Source: Spirilliplanes yamanashiensis
GTDB lineage: Bacteria; Actinomycetota; Actinomycetes; Mycobacteriales; Micromonosporaceae
Assembly: GCF_016863475.1 (NCBI RefSeq)
Contig: NZ_BOOY01000014.1
Location: 1 to 64,000, forward strand
Reading direction: 5' to 3'
DNA length: 64,000 bases
A program made the position numbers and the translations under genes. Positions 16,838 through 24,946 of the stretch are shown one piece after another. Each line of letters starts with the position of its first letter. The first letter of the stretch is position 1. The notes under the pieces are model-generated. The model saw only the letters and a program-made list of their open reading frames with translations, did no database searches and was not told the origin of the DNA.

Positions 16838-16942
16838 GCACCAGCCGACGCTCCTCCACAGCGTCGGTGCACCACCCCGGACGGGGGTCCCGCGACGGCG
16901 GGGCTCCCGTCCGTGGCGTTGCGGGGGTCTTCTGCGTTAGCC

Positions 16943-16954
16943 TAACGATCGTTA
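16943..16954. promoter_or_regulatory. Perfect 12-bp palindrome TAACGATCGTTA, candidate TetR operator
   Basis: TAACGATCGTTA is a perfect palindrome 22 bp before the GTG start of the carboxyltransferase gene. A TANNNT-type -10 candidate, TAGCCT at 16938-16943, abuts it, so a bound repressor would cover the transcription start. Its 10-bp core matches nine of ten bases of the site before the TetR gene at 11214. The shared core suggests one regulator for both; this is inference. Confidence 0.65.
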
Positions 16955-16976
16955 AGGTCGTCGCCTGGGAGGTCTC

Positions 16977-18488
16977 GTGTCGCTCGAGCAGCACCGCAAG
17001 CGCGCCCTGGCCGGCGGCGCCGCCAAGTACCACGACGCCAACGCCGCCAAGGGCAAGCTGTTCGCCCGCGAACGCGTCGCCCTGCTCGTCGACCCCGGCT
17101 CCTTCGTCGAGGACGGCCTCTACGCCAACGCCCTGGCCGACGGCCTGCCCGCCGACGGCGTCGTCACCGGCACCGCCACCGTCGACGGCCGCCCCGTCTG
17201 CCTCATGGCGAACGACTCCACCGTCAAGGCCGGCTCCTGGGGTGCCCGCACGGTGGAGAAGATCATCCGGATCATCGAGCGGGCGTACGACACCGGCACC
17301 CCCATGATCTACCTCGTCGACTCCGCAGGGGCCCGGATCACCGACCAGGTCGACCTGTTCCCCGGCCGCCGCGGCGCCGGCAAGATCTTCCACACCCAGG
17401 TACGCGCGTCCGGCGCCATCCCGCAGGTCTGCGCGCTGTTCGGCCCGTCCGCCGCCGGCGGGGCGTACATCCCGGCCTTCTGCGACGTCGTCGCCATGGT
17501 CGACGGCAACGCCAGCATGTACCTCGGCTCCGACCGCATGGTCGAGATGGTCACCGGCGAGAAGACGACGCTCGAGGCGATGGGCGGCGCGCGGGTGCAC
17601 TGCGCCGAGTCCGGCGTCGGGCACTTCCTCTGCAAGACCGAGCAGGAGGCGCTCGACGTCGTCCGGCGCTACCTGTCCTACCTGCCGTCCAACTTCCAGG
17701 GCGCCCCGCCCGCCGTCGAGGCCACCGGGCCCGGCCGCGGCGACCTGGCCGAGCTGGTGCCCGCCAGCGAACGGCAGGCGTTCGACATGCGCCGGTACGT
17801 GAAGGCGCTGCTCGACGACGGCACGTTCCTGGAGATCCAGGCGCTGTGGGCGAAGGAGCTGACCGTCGGGTTCGGACGGTTGAACGGCGAGGTCGTCGGC
17901 GTCGTCGCCAACAACTCCATGTTCAAGGGCGGGGTGCTGTTCGTCGACAGCGCCGACAAGGCGTCCCGGTTCGTGTCGCTGTGCGACGCGTTCAACGTAC
18001 CCCTGCTGTTTCTGTCCGATGTGCCCGGTTTCATGGTCGGGGCGGCGGTCGAGCGGCAGGGCATCATCCGGCACGGCGCCAAGATGATCTCGGCGATCAG
18101 TGAGGCCACCGTCCCCAAGATGTGCGTCGTGGTCCGCAAGGCCTACGGCGCCGGCCTGTACGCCATGGCCGGCCCCGGCTTCGACCCCGACGCCACCATC
18201 GCCCTGCCCACCGCCAAGATCGCCGTCATGGGCGCGGAGGCGGCCGTCAACGCCGTCTACGCCAACAAGATCGCCGCCCTGCCCGAGTCCGAGCGCGAGG
18301 CGTTCGTCGCGGCGAGGCGCGAGGAGTACGAGCGCGACATCGACCTCGTCCGGCTCGCCGGCGAACTCGTCATCGACACCATCGTCGAACCCGGGCAGCT
18401 GCGCGACGAGCTCATCCGCCGCTACGCCGCCGCCCGCGGCAAGGACCGTTCCTTCTCCCGGCGCCGGCACGGCGTCACACCCGTCTGA
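16977..18488 (+). CDS. accD1: Acyl-CoA carboxylase carboxyltransferase (beta) subunit, probably methylcrotonyl-CoA
   Basis: A 503-residue carboxyltransferase with the two crotonase-like halves of the AccD/PccB family. GPSAAGGAYIPAFCD near residue 160 and GAGLYAMAGPGFDPD near residue 390 are the glycine-rich oxyanion-hole loops. It moves the carboxyl group from biotin to an acyl-CoA. Its position with hmgL and an acyl-CoA dehydrogenase suggests 3-methylcrotonyl-CoA rather than propionyl-CoA. The GTG at 16977 has the Shine-Dalgarno GGGAGG just upstream. A perfect palindrome overlaps its presumed promoter. The acyl-CoA dehydrogenase follows after eight bases. Confidence 0.93.
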   Translation: MSLEQHRKRALAGGAAKYHDANAAKGKLFARERVALLVDPGSFVEDGLYANALADGLPADGVVTGTATVDGRPVCLMANDSTVKAGSWGARTVEKIIRIIERAYDTGTPMIYLVDSAGARITDQVDLFPGRRGAGKIFHTQVRASGAIPQVCALFGPSAAGGAYIPAFCDVVAMVDGNASMYLGSDRMVEMVTGEKTTLEAMGGARVHCAESGVGHFLCKTEQEALDVVRRYLSYLPSNFQGAPPAVEATGPGRGDLAELVPASERQAFDMRRYVKALLDDGTFLEIQALWAKELTVGFGRLNGEVVGVVANNSMFKGGVLFVDSADKASRFVSLCDAFNVPLLFLSDVPGFMVGAAVERQGIIRHGAKMISAISEATVPKMCVVVRKAYGAGLYAMAGPGFDPDATIALPTAKIAVMGAEAAVNAVYANKIAALPESEREAFVAARREEYERDIDLVRLAGELVIDTIVEPGQLRDELIRRYAAARGKDRSFSRRRHGVTPV

Positions 18489-18496
18489 GGAGCGTC

Positions 18497-19651
18497 ATGG
18501 ACTTCCGCCTGAGCGACGAACACGAGGCGCTGCGCGAGACCGTCCGCGAGTTCGCCCGCGAACAGGTCGCGCCCGTCATCGGCGAGCTGTACGAGAAGCA
18601 CGCCTTCCCGTACGACCTCATCCGGCAGATGGGCAAGATGGGCCTGTTCGGCCTGCCGTTCCCAGAGGACCAGGGCGGCATGGGCGGCGACTACTTCGCC
18701 CTCTGCCTGGCGCTGGAGGAACTCGCCCGAATCGACTCCAGCGTCGCCATCACCCTGGAAGCCGCCGTCTCCCTCGGCGCCATGCCCATCCACCGCTTCG
18801 GCACCCCCGCCCAGCGGGCCGAATGGCTGCCGCGCCTGCTCAGCGGCGAGGCGCTGGCCGGCTTCGGCCTCACCGAGCCCGGCACCGGCTCCGACGCCGG
18901 CGGCACCCAGACCCGCGCCGTCCTCGACGAGGCGGCCGGCGAGTGGGTCATCAACGGCTCCAAGGCGTTCATCACCAACTCCGGCACCGACATCACCGCC
19001 CTGGTCACCGTCACCGCCGTCACTGGCACCAACCCCGACGGCAGCAAGGAACTCTCGACGATCATCGTGCCGTCCGGCACCCCCGGCTTCCACGTGCTGC
19101 CCGCCTACTCCAAGGTCGGCTGGAACTGCTCCGACACCCACGAGCTGGCCTTCGACGACTGCCGGGTGCCCGCCGCGAACCTGCTCGGCGCGCGCGGCCG
19201 CGGCTTCGCCCAGTTCCTCCAGATCCTCGACGAGGGCCGCATCGCCATCGCCGCCCTGTCCGTCGGCCTCGCCCAGGGCTGCGTCGACGAGTCGCTCAAG
19301 TACGCCCACGAGCGGCAGGCGTTCGGCCAGCCCATCGGCAACTTCCAGGCCGTCCAGTTCATGATCGCCGACATGGAGATGCGCGCCCACACCGCCCGGC
19401 TCGCCTACTACGACGCCGCCGCCCGCATGCTGGCCGGCCAGGACTTCAAGCGCCAGGCCGCCATCGCCAAGCTGTACGCCAGCGAGGCCGCCGTCGACAA
19501 CGCCCGCTACGCCACCCAGGTCCACGGCGGCTACGGCTTCATGAACGAGTCCGCCGTCGGCCGCTTCTGGCGCGACGCCAAGATCCTGGAGATCGGCGAG
19601 GGCACCTCGGAGATCCAGCGGATGATCATCGCCCGGTCGCTGGGGGTCTGA
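18497..19651 (+). CDS. Acyl-CoA dehydrogenase, probably isovaleryl-CoA dehydrogenase-like
   Basis: A 384-residue flavoprotein that forms an alpha,beta-double bond in acyl-CoA and passes electrons to ETF. The FAD/substrate signature GFGLTEPGTGSDAGG lies near residues 118-132. The C-terminal GEGTSEIQRMIIARSLG carries the glutamate at the usual short/medium-chain catalytic base position. It follows accD1 by eight bases in the same operon. The context (carboxylase and HMG-CoA lyase) favours branched-chain acyl-CoA such as isovaleryl-CoA; substrate specificity is inferred. Other members of this family act on short straight-chain substrates. Confidence 0.92.
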   Translation: MDFRLSDEHEALRETVREFAREQVAPVIGELYEKHAFPYDLIRQMGKMGLFGLPFPEDQGGMGGDYFALCLALEELARIDSSVAITLEAAVSLGAMPIHRFGTPAQRAEWLPRLLSGEALAGFGLTEPGTGSDAGGTQTRAVLDEAAGEWVINGSKAFITNSGTDITALVTVTAVTGTNPDGSKELSTIIVPSGTPGFHVLPAYSKVGWNCSDTHELAFDDCRVPAANLLGARGRGFAQFLQILDEGRIAIAALSVGLAQGCVDESLKYAHERQAFGQPIGNFQAVQFMIADMEMRAHTARLAYYDAAARMLAGQDFKRQAAIAKLYASEAAVDNARYATQVHGGYGFMNESAVGRFWRDAKILEIGEGTSEIQRMIIARSLGV

Positions 19652-19746
19652 CAGCGTCCCTCTCGGCCCCGCGTCGCGGCATTTGCTGCGGGGAAACGAT
19701 TTCTTTCCCGTCGATGCCGCGAGCAGGTTCGAGCAGCTAGACAGGG

Positions 19747-22410
19747 GTGTCTACGCTCTCGACCGTGATGGCGGAGCACGGGGCGGGGCGCGGGCCGGGC
19801 TTCGGCGCCGTGCTGCGCGCACGGCGTCGCGGGTCCGGTCTGACGCAGGCGGAGCTGGCCGAGCGGGCGGGCATCGGGGTGCGGACGGTGCGCGATCTGG
19901 AGCGCGGCCACGCGTCCCGGCCGCAGCGGACCACCGTCGAGTTGCTGGCCACCGCGCTCAATCTGGCGGGTGCGGCCCGGGCGGAGTTCCTGGCGGCGGC
20001 GCGCGGGCAGGCGCCCGAGGTGTCGGGGCCGCCGCCGGTCGCGCCGCTGCCGCCGGTGCCGGGGCTGGTCGGGCGGGACGCCGACGTGGCGGAGCTGACG
20101 GCGCGTCTCACCGCCGGCGACCGCGCGGGCGGGGGCGGCCCGCTGCAGGGGGTCACGCTGGTCGGGCTGGCGGGCGTGGGCAAGACGAGTCTGGCGCTGA
20201 CCGTCGCGCACGCCCTGGCCGAGCGGCACCCGGGCGGGGTGCCGGGCGTCGTGGTCTCCGATGTGTCGACGGCCGCGGACGTGCTGACCACCATCGCCGC
20301 CGTGTACCGGGTCGGCCGGCCGGACGATCTGGTGGCCCGGCTGGCCGGGACGCCCGGCCTGGTGCTGGTGGACGCGGTGGAGCGGGCCCCGGACGCGGTC
20401 GCGGAGGCGTTGCAGTGGCTGGCGGCGAAGGTGCCGACGGTGCGTTTCCTGGCCACCGGCCGCCACCCGATCGGCGTGCCGGGGGAGCAGGTGTGGCCGG
20501 TGGCGCCGCTGGAGGTGCCCCCGCCGGACCTGGTGGCCGCGGGGCCGGAGCCGGACCTGATGCCCGTGTCGGGCGCCGGCTCCTCGATGTTGCCGCTTCC
20601 CGCCCTGAGCCCCGACCCGGAACCGGCGGCGGAGACGGCGGAGGCCGCACCGCCGGACCCGCCGGCGGCCGTCGCCGCCTATCCTGCCGCGGCCCTGTTC
20701 CTCGACCGGCTCGCCCGGGTGCGGCGCGAGCCGCTGTCGGCCGCCGAGGTTCCGGCCCTGGTGACGCTGCTGCGCCGGCTCGGCGGGCTGCCGCTGGCGC
20801 TGGAACTGGCCGCGGCCCGCGGCCGGGTCCTCACGGTCACCGAGATCCTCGACCGGTACGGGGACCGGGTGCTCGACCTCACCGGCCTGTCGGCCGGGCC
20901 GGGGGTGGGTGCGACGGCGCCGGACGCGGCGGTGACGCTGGCCGGGGCGGCCGGGGTCGAGGCGGTGTCGCTGCGGGACGCGGTAGCGGCGAGTTACCGG
21001 CTGCTGGAGCCGGACGAGCGGCGCGGGCTGCGGTTGCTGGCGGTGTTCCGGAACCGGTGGTCGGTGGAGCTGGCGGAGCAGATGCTGACCGGCGGCGGCT
21101 GCCCGGCGGACCCGGTGGCGCTGCTGGACCGGTTGCTGGAGCTGGGGTTGCTCGGGGTGCGCGGGTCGGGGGCGTTCCGGTTCCGGCTGCTCGACGTGGT
21201 GCGCGACTTCGGCGTCGAGCGGGCCGCCGCCCGGGGCGAGCGGGCCGGGATCAGCCGGCTGCACGCCGAGGTGCTGGCCCGGTTCGCGGAGCGGATCGCG
21301 CCGGACCTGGCCGGGTCGAGGCCGGCGGACGCCATGGCGCAGCTGGACGACGTCAACGCCGATGTGGGGGCGGCGCTGGCGCACGCGGCGGGCGACGACC
21401 CGGTGACGGCGTTGCGGCTGGCGGCGGCGTTGCCGCGGTGGTGGCGGTTCCGCGGCCGGGACCGGCTGGGCCGGCAGTGGCTGCGGCGGCTCCTGGACGA
21501 CCCGCGCACGGCGGGCGCGGCGCCGGAGCTGCGCGCGTGGGCGCAGGTCGGGCTGGCGCAGCTGGCGCTGGAGCACGGCGCGGCGGCCGACGAGATCGGG
21601 TCGGCGCGGGCGGCGCTGGACGCGTTCACCCGGCTCGACGACGTGCCCGGGCAGTTCGCGGCGCGGACCCTGCTCGCGGGGCTGTGCACGGCGGTCGGCG
21701 GCTACGACGAGGCCCGCGGGCACGCCGAGGAGGTGCTGGCGCTGGCCGGGCGCACGGGCCGCATCCGGGACATGGCGGTGGCGCAGAACAACCTGGCCTG
21801 GCACGAGCTGCGCGCCGGTGACGTGCCGGCGGCCCGGCAGCGGCTCACCGCGGTGGACCGGCTGGCGGCGCAGGCGGGCGAGCACCGGCTGCGGGCGGTG
21901 GCGCTGGCGAACCTGGCGGACGTGGCCCGGCTGGACGGCAGTCTGGCCGAGGCCGAGACGATGGCCCGCCGGGCGGTGTCGACACTGGACGACCTGGGCG
22001 CCCCCGCGCACCGGCGCCGCGCCCTGGCGACGGCCGGGCTGGCGCTGGCCGAGGCGGGCCGCGTGGTCGAGGCGACCGAGGTGCTGGCCGACCTGCGGCG
22101 CACGTCCGCGGAGCTGGACGGCCCGGCGGCGATGGTGGAGGGCGCGGTCGCGGAGGTGCGCGGGCAGCGGGAGCGGGCGCGCCGGTCGTACGGGACGGCG
22201 GCGCGGTGGTTCGAGCACGGCAGCGACCCGCGGGACACGGCGGAGGCGCTGGCCTGCCTGGCCGGGGTGACGGCGGGGGAGGTGCGGCAGGTGGTGCTGG
22301 AGTGCCTGGGCAAGGTGTGCCGGGCGAACGGCATCGTGCTGTTGCCGCGGCAGCGCACCCGGGCGGCCCTGGCGGACGGCGAGCAGCTGCCCACCCGCGA
22401 CACCGCCTGA
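19747..22410 (+). CDS. XRE-HTH/NB-ARC ATPase/TPR regulator
   Basis: An 887-residue multidomain regulator. The N-terminal XRE helix-turn-helix spans residues ~15-70 (GLTQAELAERAGIGVRTVRDLERG). A STAND-type NTPase follows, with Walker A GLAGVGKTSLAL near residue 140 and the winged-helix region GLPLALELAAARGR near residue 350. The C-terminal ~300 residues are TPR-like helices. Such proteins act as ATP-dependent signal-responsive transcription switches. An Ala/Pro-rich insert lies near residues 270-310. I use the GTG at 19747; an ATG at 19768 is possible. It is monocistronic and its target is unknown. Confidence 0.86.
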   Translation: MSTLSTVMAEHGAGRGPGFGAVLRARRRGSGLTQAELAERAGIGVRTVRDLERGHASRPQRTTVELLATALNLAGAARAEFLAAARGQAPEVSGPPPVAPLPPVPGLVGRDADVAELTARLTAGDRAGGGGPLQGVTLVGLAGVGKTSLALTVAHALAERHPGGVPGVVVSDVSTAADVLTTIAAVYRVGRPDDLVARLAGTPGLVLVDAVERAPDAVAEALQWLAAKVPTVRFLATGRHPIGVPGEQVWPVAPLEVPPPDLVAAGPEPDLMPVSGAGSSMLPLPALSPDPEPAAETAEAAPPDPPAAVAAYPAAALFLDRLARVRREPLSAAEVPALVTLLRRLGGLPLALELAAARGRVLTVTEILDRYGDRVLDLTGLSAGPGVGATAPDAAVTLAGAAGVEAVSLRDAVAASYRLLEPDERRGLRLLAVFRNRWSVELAEQMLTGGGCPADPVALLDRLLELGLLGVRGSGAFRFRLLDVVRDFGVERAAARGERAGISRLHAEVLARFAERIAPDLAGSRPADAMAQLDDVNADVGAALAHAAGDDPVTALRLAAALPRWWRFRGRDRLGRQWLRRLLDDPRTAGAAPELRAWAQVGLAQLALEHGAAADEIGSARAALDAFTRLDDVPGQFAARTLLAGLCTAVGGYDEARGHAEEVLALAGRTGRIRDMAVAQNNLAWHELRAGDVPAARQRLTAVDRLAAQAGEHRLRAVALANLADVARLDGSLAEAETMARRAVSTLDDLGAPAHRRRALATAGLALAEAGRVVEATEVLADLRRTSAELDGPAAMVEGAVAEVRGQRERARRSYGTAARWFEHGSDPRDTAEALACLAGVTAGEVRQVVLECLGKVCRANGIVLLPRQRTRAALADGEQLPTRDTA

Positions 22411-22446
22411 GCCGGCGGGCCCGGGCGAAACGGGGCCGCATGCAGC

Positions 22447-22490
22447 AAGGGACGTGGTCGGCCGTCGTGGTGACGGCCGGCACGTCCCTT
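22447..22490. terminator. Long hairpin between convergent genes
   Basis: AAGGGACGTGGTCGGCCGTC at 22447-22466 pairs with GACGGCCGGCACGTCCCTT at 22472-22490, loop GTGGT, with a small internal mismatch. It sits in the 278-bp gap between the regulator gene (plus) and the LLM oxidoreductase gene (minus), and could stop transcription from both sides. I see nothing else in the rest of the gap to 22688. Confidence 0.8.
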
Positions 22491-22688
22491 GAAACGCGGC
22501 GCGTACGAGGCTCCCCCGTTGTCAGAACCCGCCGTGCCTCGGTCTCGCCGCATCCCCCGTGGTGAAACCGTGCGCCCACCCTAACCGTGCGTGCAGAGAC
22601 CATCGGGTTATTTCCGCCCGAAACGCCCGGCCCGTCGGCGGTTCTGCCGGTCGTTCTGCCGCCACCGGCGGGCAGGCGGGGCGGCAGC

Positions 22689-23516
22689 TCAGCGGGGCGG
22701 CCCGGCGGCCAGCCGCTCCTCCGCGTACCCCCGGACCCGCTCGCGGGCGACGGACCAGTCGCCCTCGATCCACCAGGTGGCCCCGGCGGCGGCCCACGGC
22801 GCCACCTTCTCGCGCGCCGCGTCCGGGTCGCCGGCGGGGGTGACGCCCTCGGCCGTGACGTCGTACCCGTCGAGGGGCAGCCCCTCGGCCTGCCGCAGGG
22901 CGCGGATCCAGGCGAGACCCTCGGCGAGCAGCGCGGGGGTGAACTCGGTGCCCGCGGGCACGACGTTGGGCAGCCAGCCGTCGGCGCGGGCGGCCCGCCG
23001 CATCGACTTCGGCGCGGGCCAGGCGCCGACGACCCAGATCGGCGGGTGCGGGCGTTGCACGGGCGGCGGCGGCACCATGAAGTCGGTGGGCTCGACCCGG
23101 TAGTGCGTGCCCGCGTAGGTGAAGGGCTGGCCGGCTAGCAGGCCGCGCAGCACGTCGAGGCCCTCGTCGAGCTGTTCGGCGCGGGTGCGGCGGCCCTGGT
23201 CGCGCTCGAAGGCGGTCCAGCCGCCGTGCAGGGCGCCCAGGCCGACGCTGAGGGTGACGCGCCCGCCGGAGAGGCCGTCGACGGTGGCGACCTGGCCGGC
23301 GAGGTCCCACGGCCGGCGCCGGGGCAGCGGCGTGAGCAGGGTGCCGAGGCGGATGCGGGACGTGGTCATGGCGGCGGCGCCGAGGGCGACCCACGCGTCG
23401 ACGCCCCAGACGGGTTCCCAGACGAAGAAGCCGTCCCAGCCGTGCCGTTCGGCGACGGCGGCGAGGTCGGCGGCGTCGCGGGCGGTGCCCCAGGGCAGCA
23501 CGAAGCCGTACTTCAT
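22689..23516 (-). CDS. LLM-class flavin-dependent oxidoreductase
   Basis: A 275-residue bacterial luciferase-like monooxygenase with a TIM barrel. Visible features are the N-terminal strand MKYGFVLPWG, the RIRLGTLLTPLPRRRPWDLAGQ region and DGLSGGRVTLSVGLG near residue 85, which are typical of F420- or FMN-dependent family members. It probably oxidises or reduces a small molecule using reduced FMN or F420; cofactor and substrate cannot be told. It starts only ten bases downstream of the MarR gene end on the same strand, so it may be co-controlled by that repressor. Confidence 0.88.
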   Translation of the reverse strand: MKYGFVLPWGTARDAADLAAVAERHGWDGFFVWEPVWGVDAWVALGAAAMTTSRIRLGTLLTPLPRRRPWDLAGQVATVDGLSGGRVTLSVGLGALHGGWTAFERDQGRRTRAEQLDEGLDVLRGLLAGQPFTYAGTHYRVEPTDFMVPPPPVQRPHPPIWVVGAWPAPKSMRRAARADGWLPNVVPAGTEFTPALLAEGLAWIRALRQAEGLPLDGYDVTAEGVTPAGDPDAAREKVAPWAAAGATWWIEGDWSVARERVRGYAEERLAAGPPR

Positions 23517-23526
23517 GCCCGCGAAC

Positions 23527-24015
23527 CTACGACGCCGGTACGACAGGTTCGCTCGTGCCGACGGTGGCGCAGGGGTTCACGGCGTCGCGCAGGACCCGCA
23601 GGGCGGACAGCAGCTCGTCGAGCTGTTCGGGGCTGAACTGGCCGACGAACCAGCGGTCGATGAGGTCGAGGTGGCCGGGCAGGATCTCGTTGAGCTTGGC
23701 CAGGCCGGCCTCGGTGACGGTGGCGTAGGAGCTGCGGCGGTCGGTCGGGCAGGCCCGGCGGGCGACGAGGCCGTCGCGTTCCATCCGGTCCACGACCCGG
23801 GTGACGCCGCTGGTGGACAGGGTGGTCTGGGCGGCGAGGTCGGTCATCCGGAGCTGGTTGCCGGGGGAGCGGGCGAGCCGCATGAGGACCTCGAACTCGA
23901 CGGCGGAGACGCCGTACCGGTCGAAGTCGGCCGCGAACTTGCTGCTGAGCCCGACGAATGCCTCGGTGAACAGGCCCACGGCGGTGAAGCGCGCGTCGTC
24001 GAAGTCGATGCTCAT
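23527..24015 (-). CDS. MarR-family transcriptional regulator
   Basis: A 162-residue winged-helix repressor. The recognition region LRMTDLAAQTTLSTSGVTRVVDRMERDGLV spans residues ~55-85, and the wing carries RRACPTDRRSSYATVTEAG. The ATG at 24015 is chosen over an upstream ATG that would run through the intergenic promoter. It is divergent from the YceI gene across 104 bp containing a consensus-like promoter and the inverted repeat GTAGCAA...TTGCTAC. It probably represses both itself and yceI. A single Cys lies near the C-terminus (VNPCATVG); the inducer is unknown. Confidence 0.9.
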   Translation of the reverse strand: MSIDFDDARFTAVGLFTEAFVGLSSKFAADFDRYGVSAVEFEVLMRLARSPGNQLRMTDLAAQTTLSTSGVTRVVDRMERDGLVARRACPTDRRSSYATVTEAGLAKLNEILPGHLDLIDRWFVGQFSPEQLDELLSALRVLRDAVNPCATVGTSEPVVPAS

Positions 24016-24024
24016 GGTCCCACT

Positions 24025-24075
24025 GTAGCAAGCGGTACTTGACAGCTGGAATATTGCCGTGCGTATAGTTGCTAC
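24025..24075. promoter_or_regulatory. Divergent marR/yceI promoter with GTAGCAA inverted repeat
   Basis: TTGACA at 24039-24044 matches a -35 box exactly, and TATAGT at 24064-24069 is a good -10 box for yceI, with a 19-bp spacer. GTAGCAA (24025-24031) and TTGCTAC (24069-24075) form an inverted repeat that brackets this promoter, so the MarR protein is a candidate ligand. The assignment is inferred. Confidence 0.6.
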
Positions 24076-24119
24076 GTCACACAACAGCAACCCGCACAGC
24101 ACTCCCCGAGGAGAACCCG

Positions 24120-24704
24120 ATGTCTGACACCACCGCCGCCGCGACCCGCACCTGGGACGGGCTCGTCATCCCGGCTGCCGGCACGTACGAGCTGGACCAG
24201 GCGCACAAGCGGGTCGGTTTCGTGGCCCGGCACATGATGGTCAGCAAGGTGCGCGGCGAGTTCGCCGACGCCACCGCCACCATCACCGTCGACGAGGACC
24301 CGCTGGCGTCCTCCGTCGTCGCCACCATCCAGGCCGCCAGCATCCAGACCGGCCAGAAGGACCGCGACGCCCACCTCGTCAGCGGCGACTTCCTGGAGGC
24401 CGAGAAGTATCCCGTCCTCACCTTCCGCAGCACCCGCGTGAAGTCGCACAGCGGCAGCGAGTTCGTGCTCGAGGGTGAGCTCACGATCAAGGACGTCACC
24501 CGCGTCGTCGACCTGGAGGTCGAGTTCGAGGGCGTCAACCGCAGCCCGTACGGCTTCGACGTCTTCGGCTTCAGCGCCAGCACCGAGATCGACCGCGAGG
24601 ACTTCGGCCTGACCTGGAACGTCGCCCTGGAGACCGGCGGCGTCATGGTCGGCAAGAAGGTCAAGATCGAGATCGAGGGCGAGGCCATCCGCCAGGCCGC
24701 CTGA
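24120..24704 (+). CDS. YceI-family lipid-binding (lipocalin-like) protein
   Basis: A 194-residue YceI protein. The family core runs from TYELDQAHKRVGFVARHMMVSKVRGEF (residues ~21-48) to DFGLTWNVALETGGVMVGKKVKIEIE near the end. It forms a beta-barrel that binds isoprenoids or other amphiphiles. No signal peptide is present, so unlike E. coli YceI it is cytoplasmic. The ATG at 24120 has GAGGAG seven bases before it. It is divergent from the MarR gene and probably regulated by it. A good Rho-independent terminator follows at 24720. Confidence 0.9.
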   Translation: MSDTTAAATRTWDGLVIPAAGTYELDQAHKRVGFVARHMMVSKVRGEFADATATITVDEDPLASSVVATIQAASIQTGQKDRDAHLVSGDFLEAEKYPVLTFRSTRVKSHSGSEFVLEGELTIKDVTRVVDLEVEFEGVNRSPYGFDVFGFSASTEIDREDFGLTWNVALETGGVMVGKKVKIEIEGEAIRQAA

Positions 24705-24719
24705 TCCCACCGTCCCGGC

Positions 24720-24754
24720 GCCGGTCCACCGCGAGAGCGGCGGGCCGGCGTTTT
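24720..24754 (+). terminator. Rho-independent terminator after yceI
   Basis: GCCGGTCCACCGC (24720-24732) pairs with GCGGCGGGCCGGC (24737-24749), loop GAGA, with two wobble or mismatch positions. GTTTT follows at 24750-24754. It lies 16 bp after the yceI stop and is one of the few T-tailed terminators in this window. Confidence 0.85.
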
Positions 24755-24946
24755 GGCGTGCGCCGCGAGGGAAATGATCGAGGACGGTGAGCCGCCGCGT
24801 CATCACACAGAGGTGATGTGCGTCCGTTTTGCCCCTAGCCGGACCCAACCCGACGCCCCTAACGTGAAGGGGCCACCACCGGAGGCCGACGCCGCCCTCC
24901 ATCAGGATCGCCGCGCCCCCGGACAGGGGTGCGACAGGAGGACCCG

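Noticed and set aside
13227-16976. Stand-alone biotin-carrier gene in the leucine cluster
   Set aside because: I looked in the gaps and small frames between the carboxylase genes for an MKM-type motif and found none.
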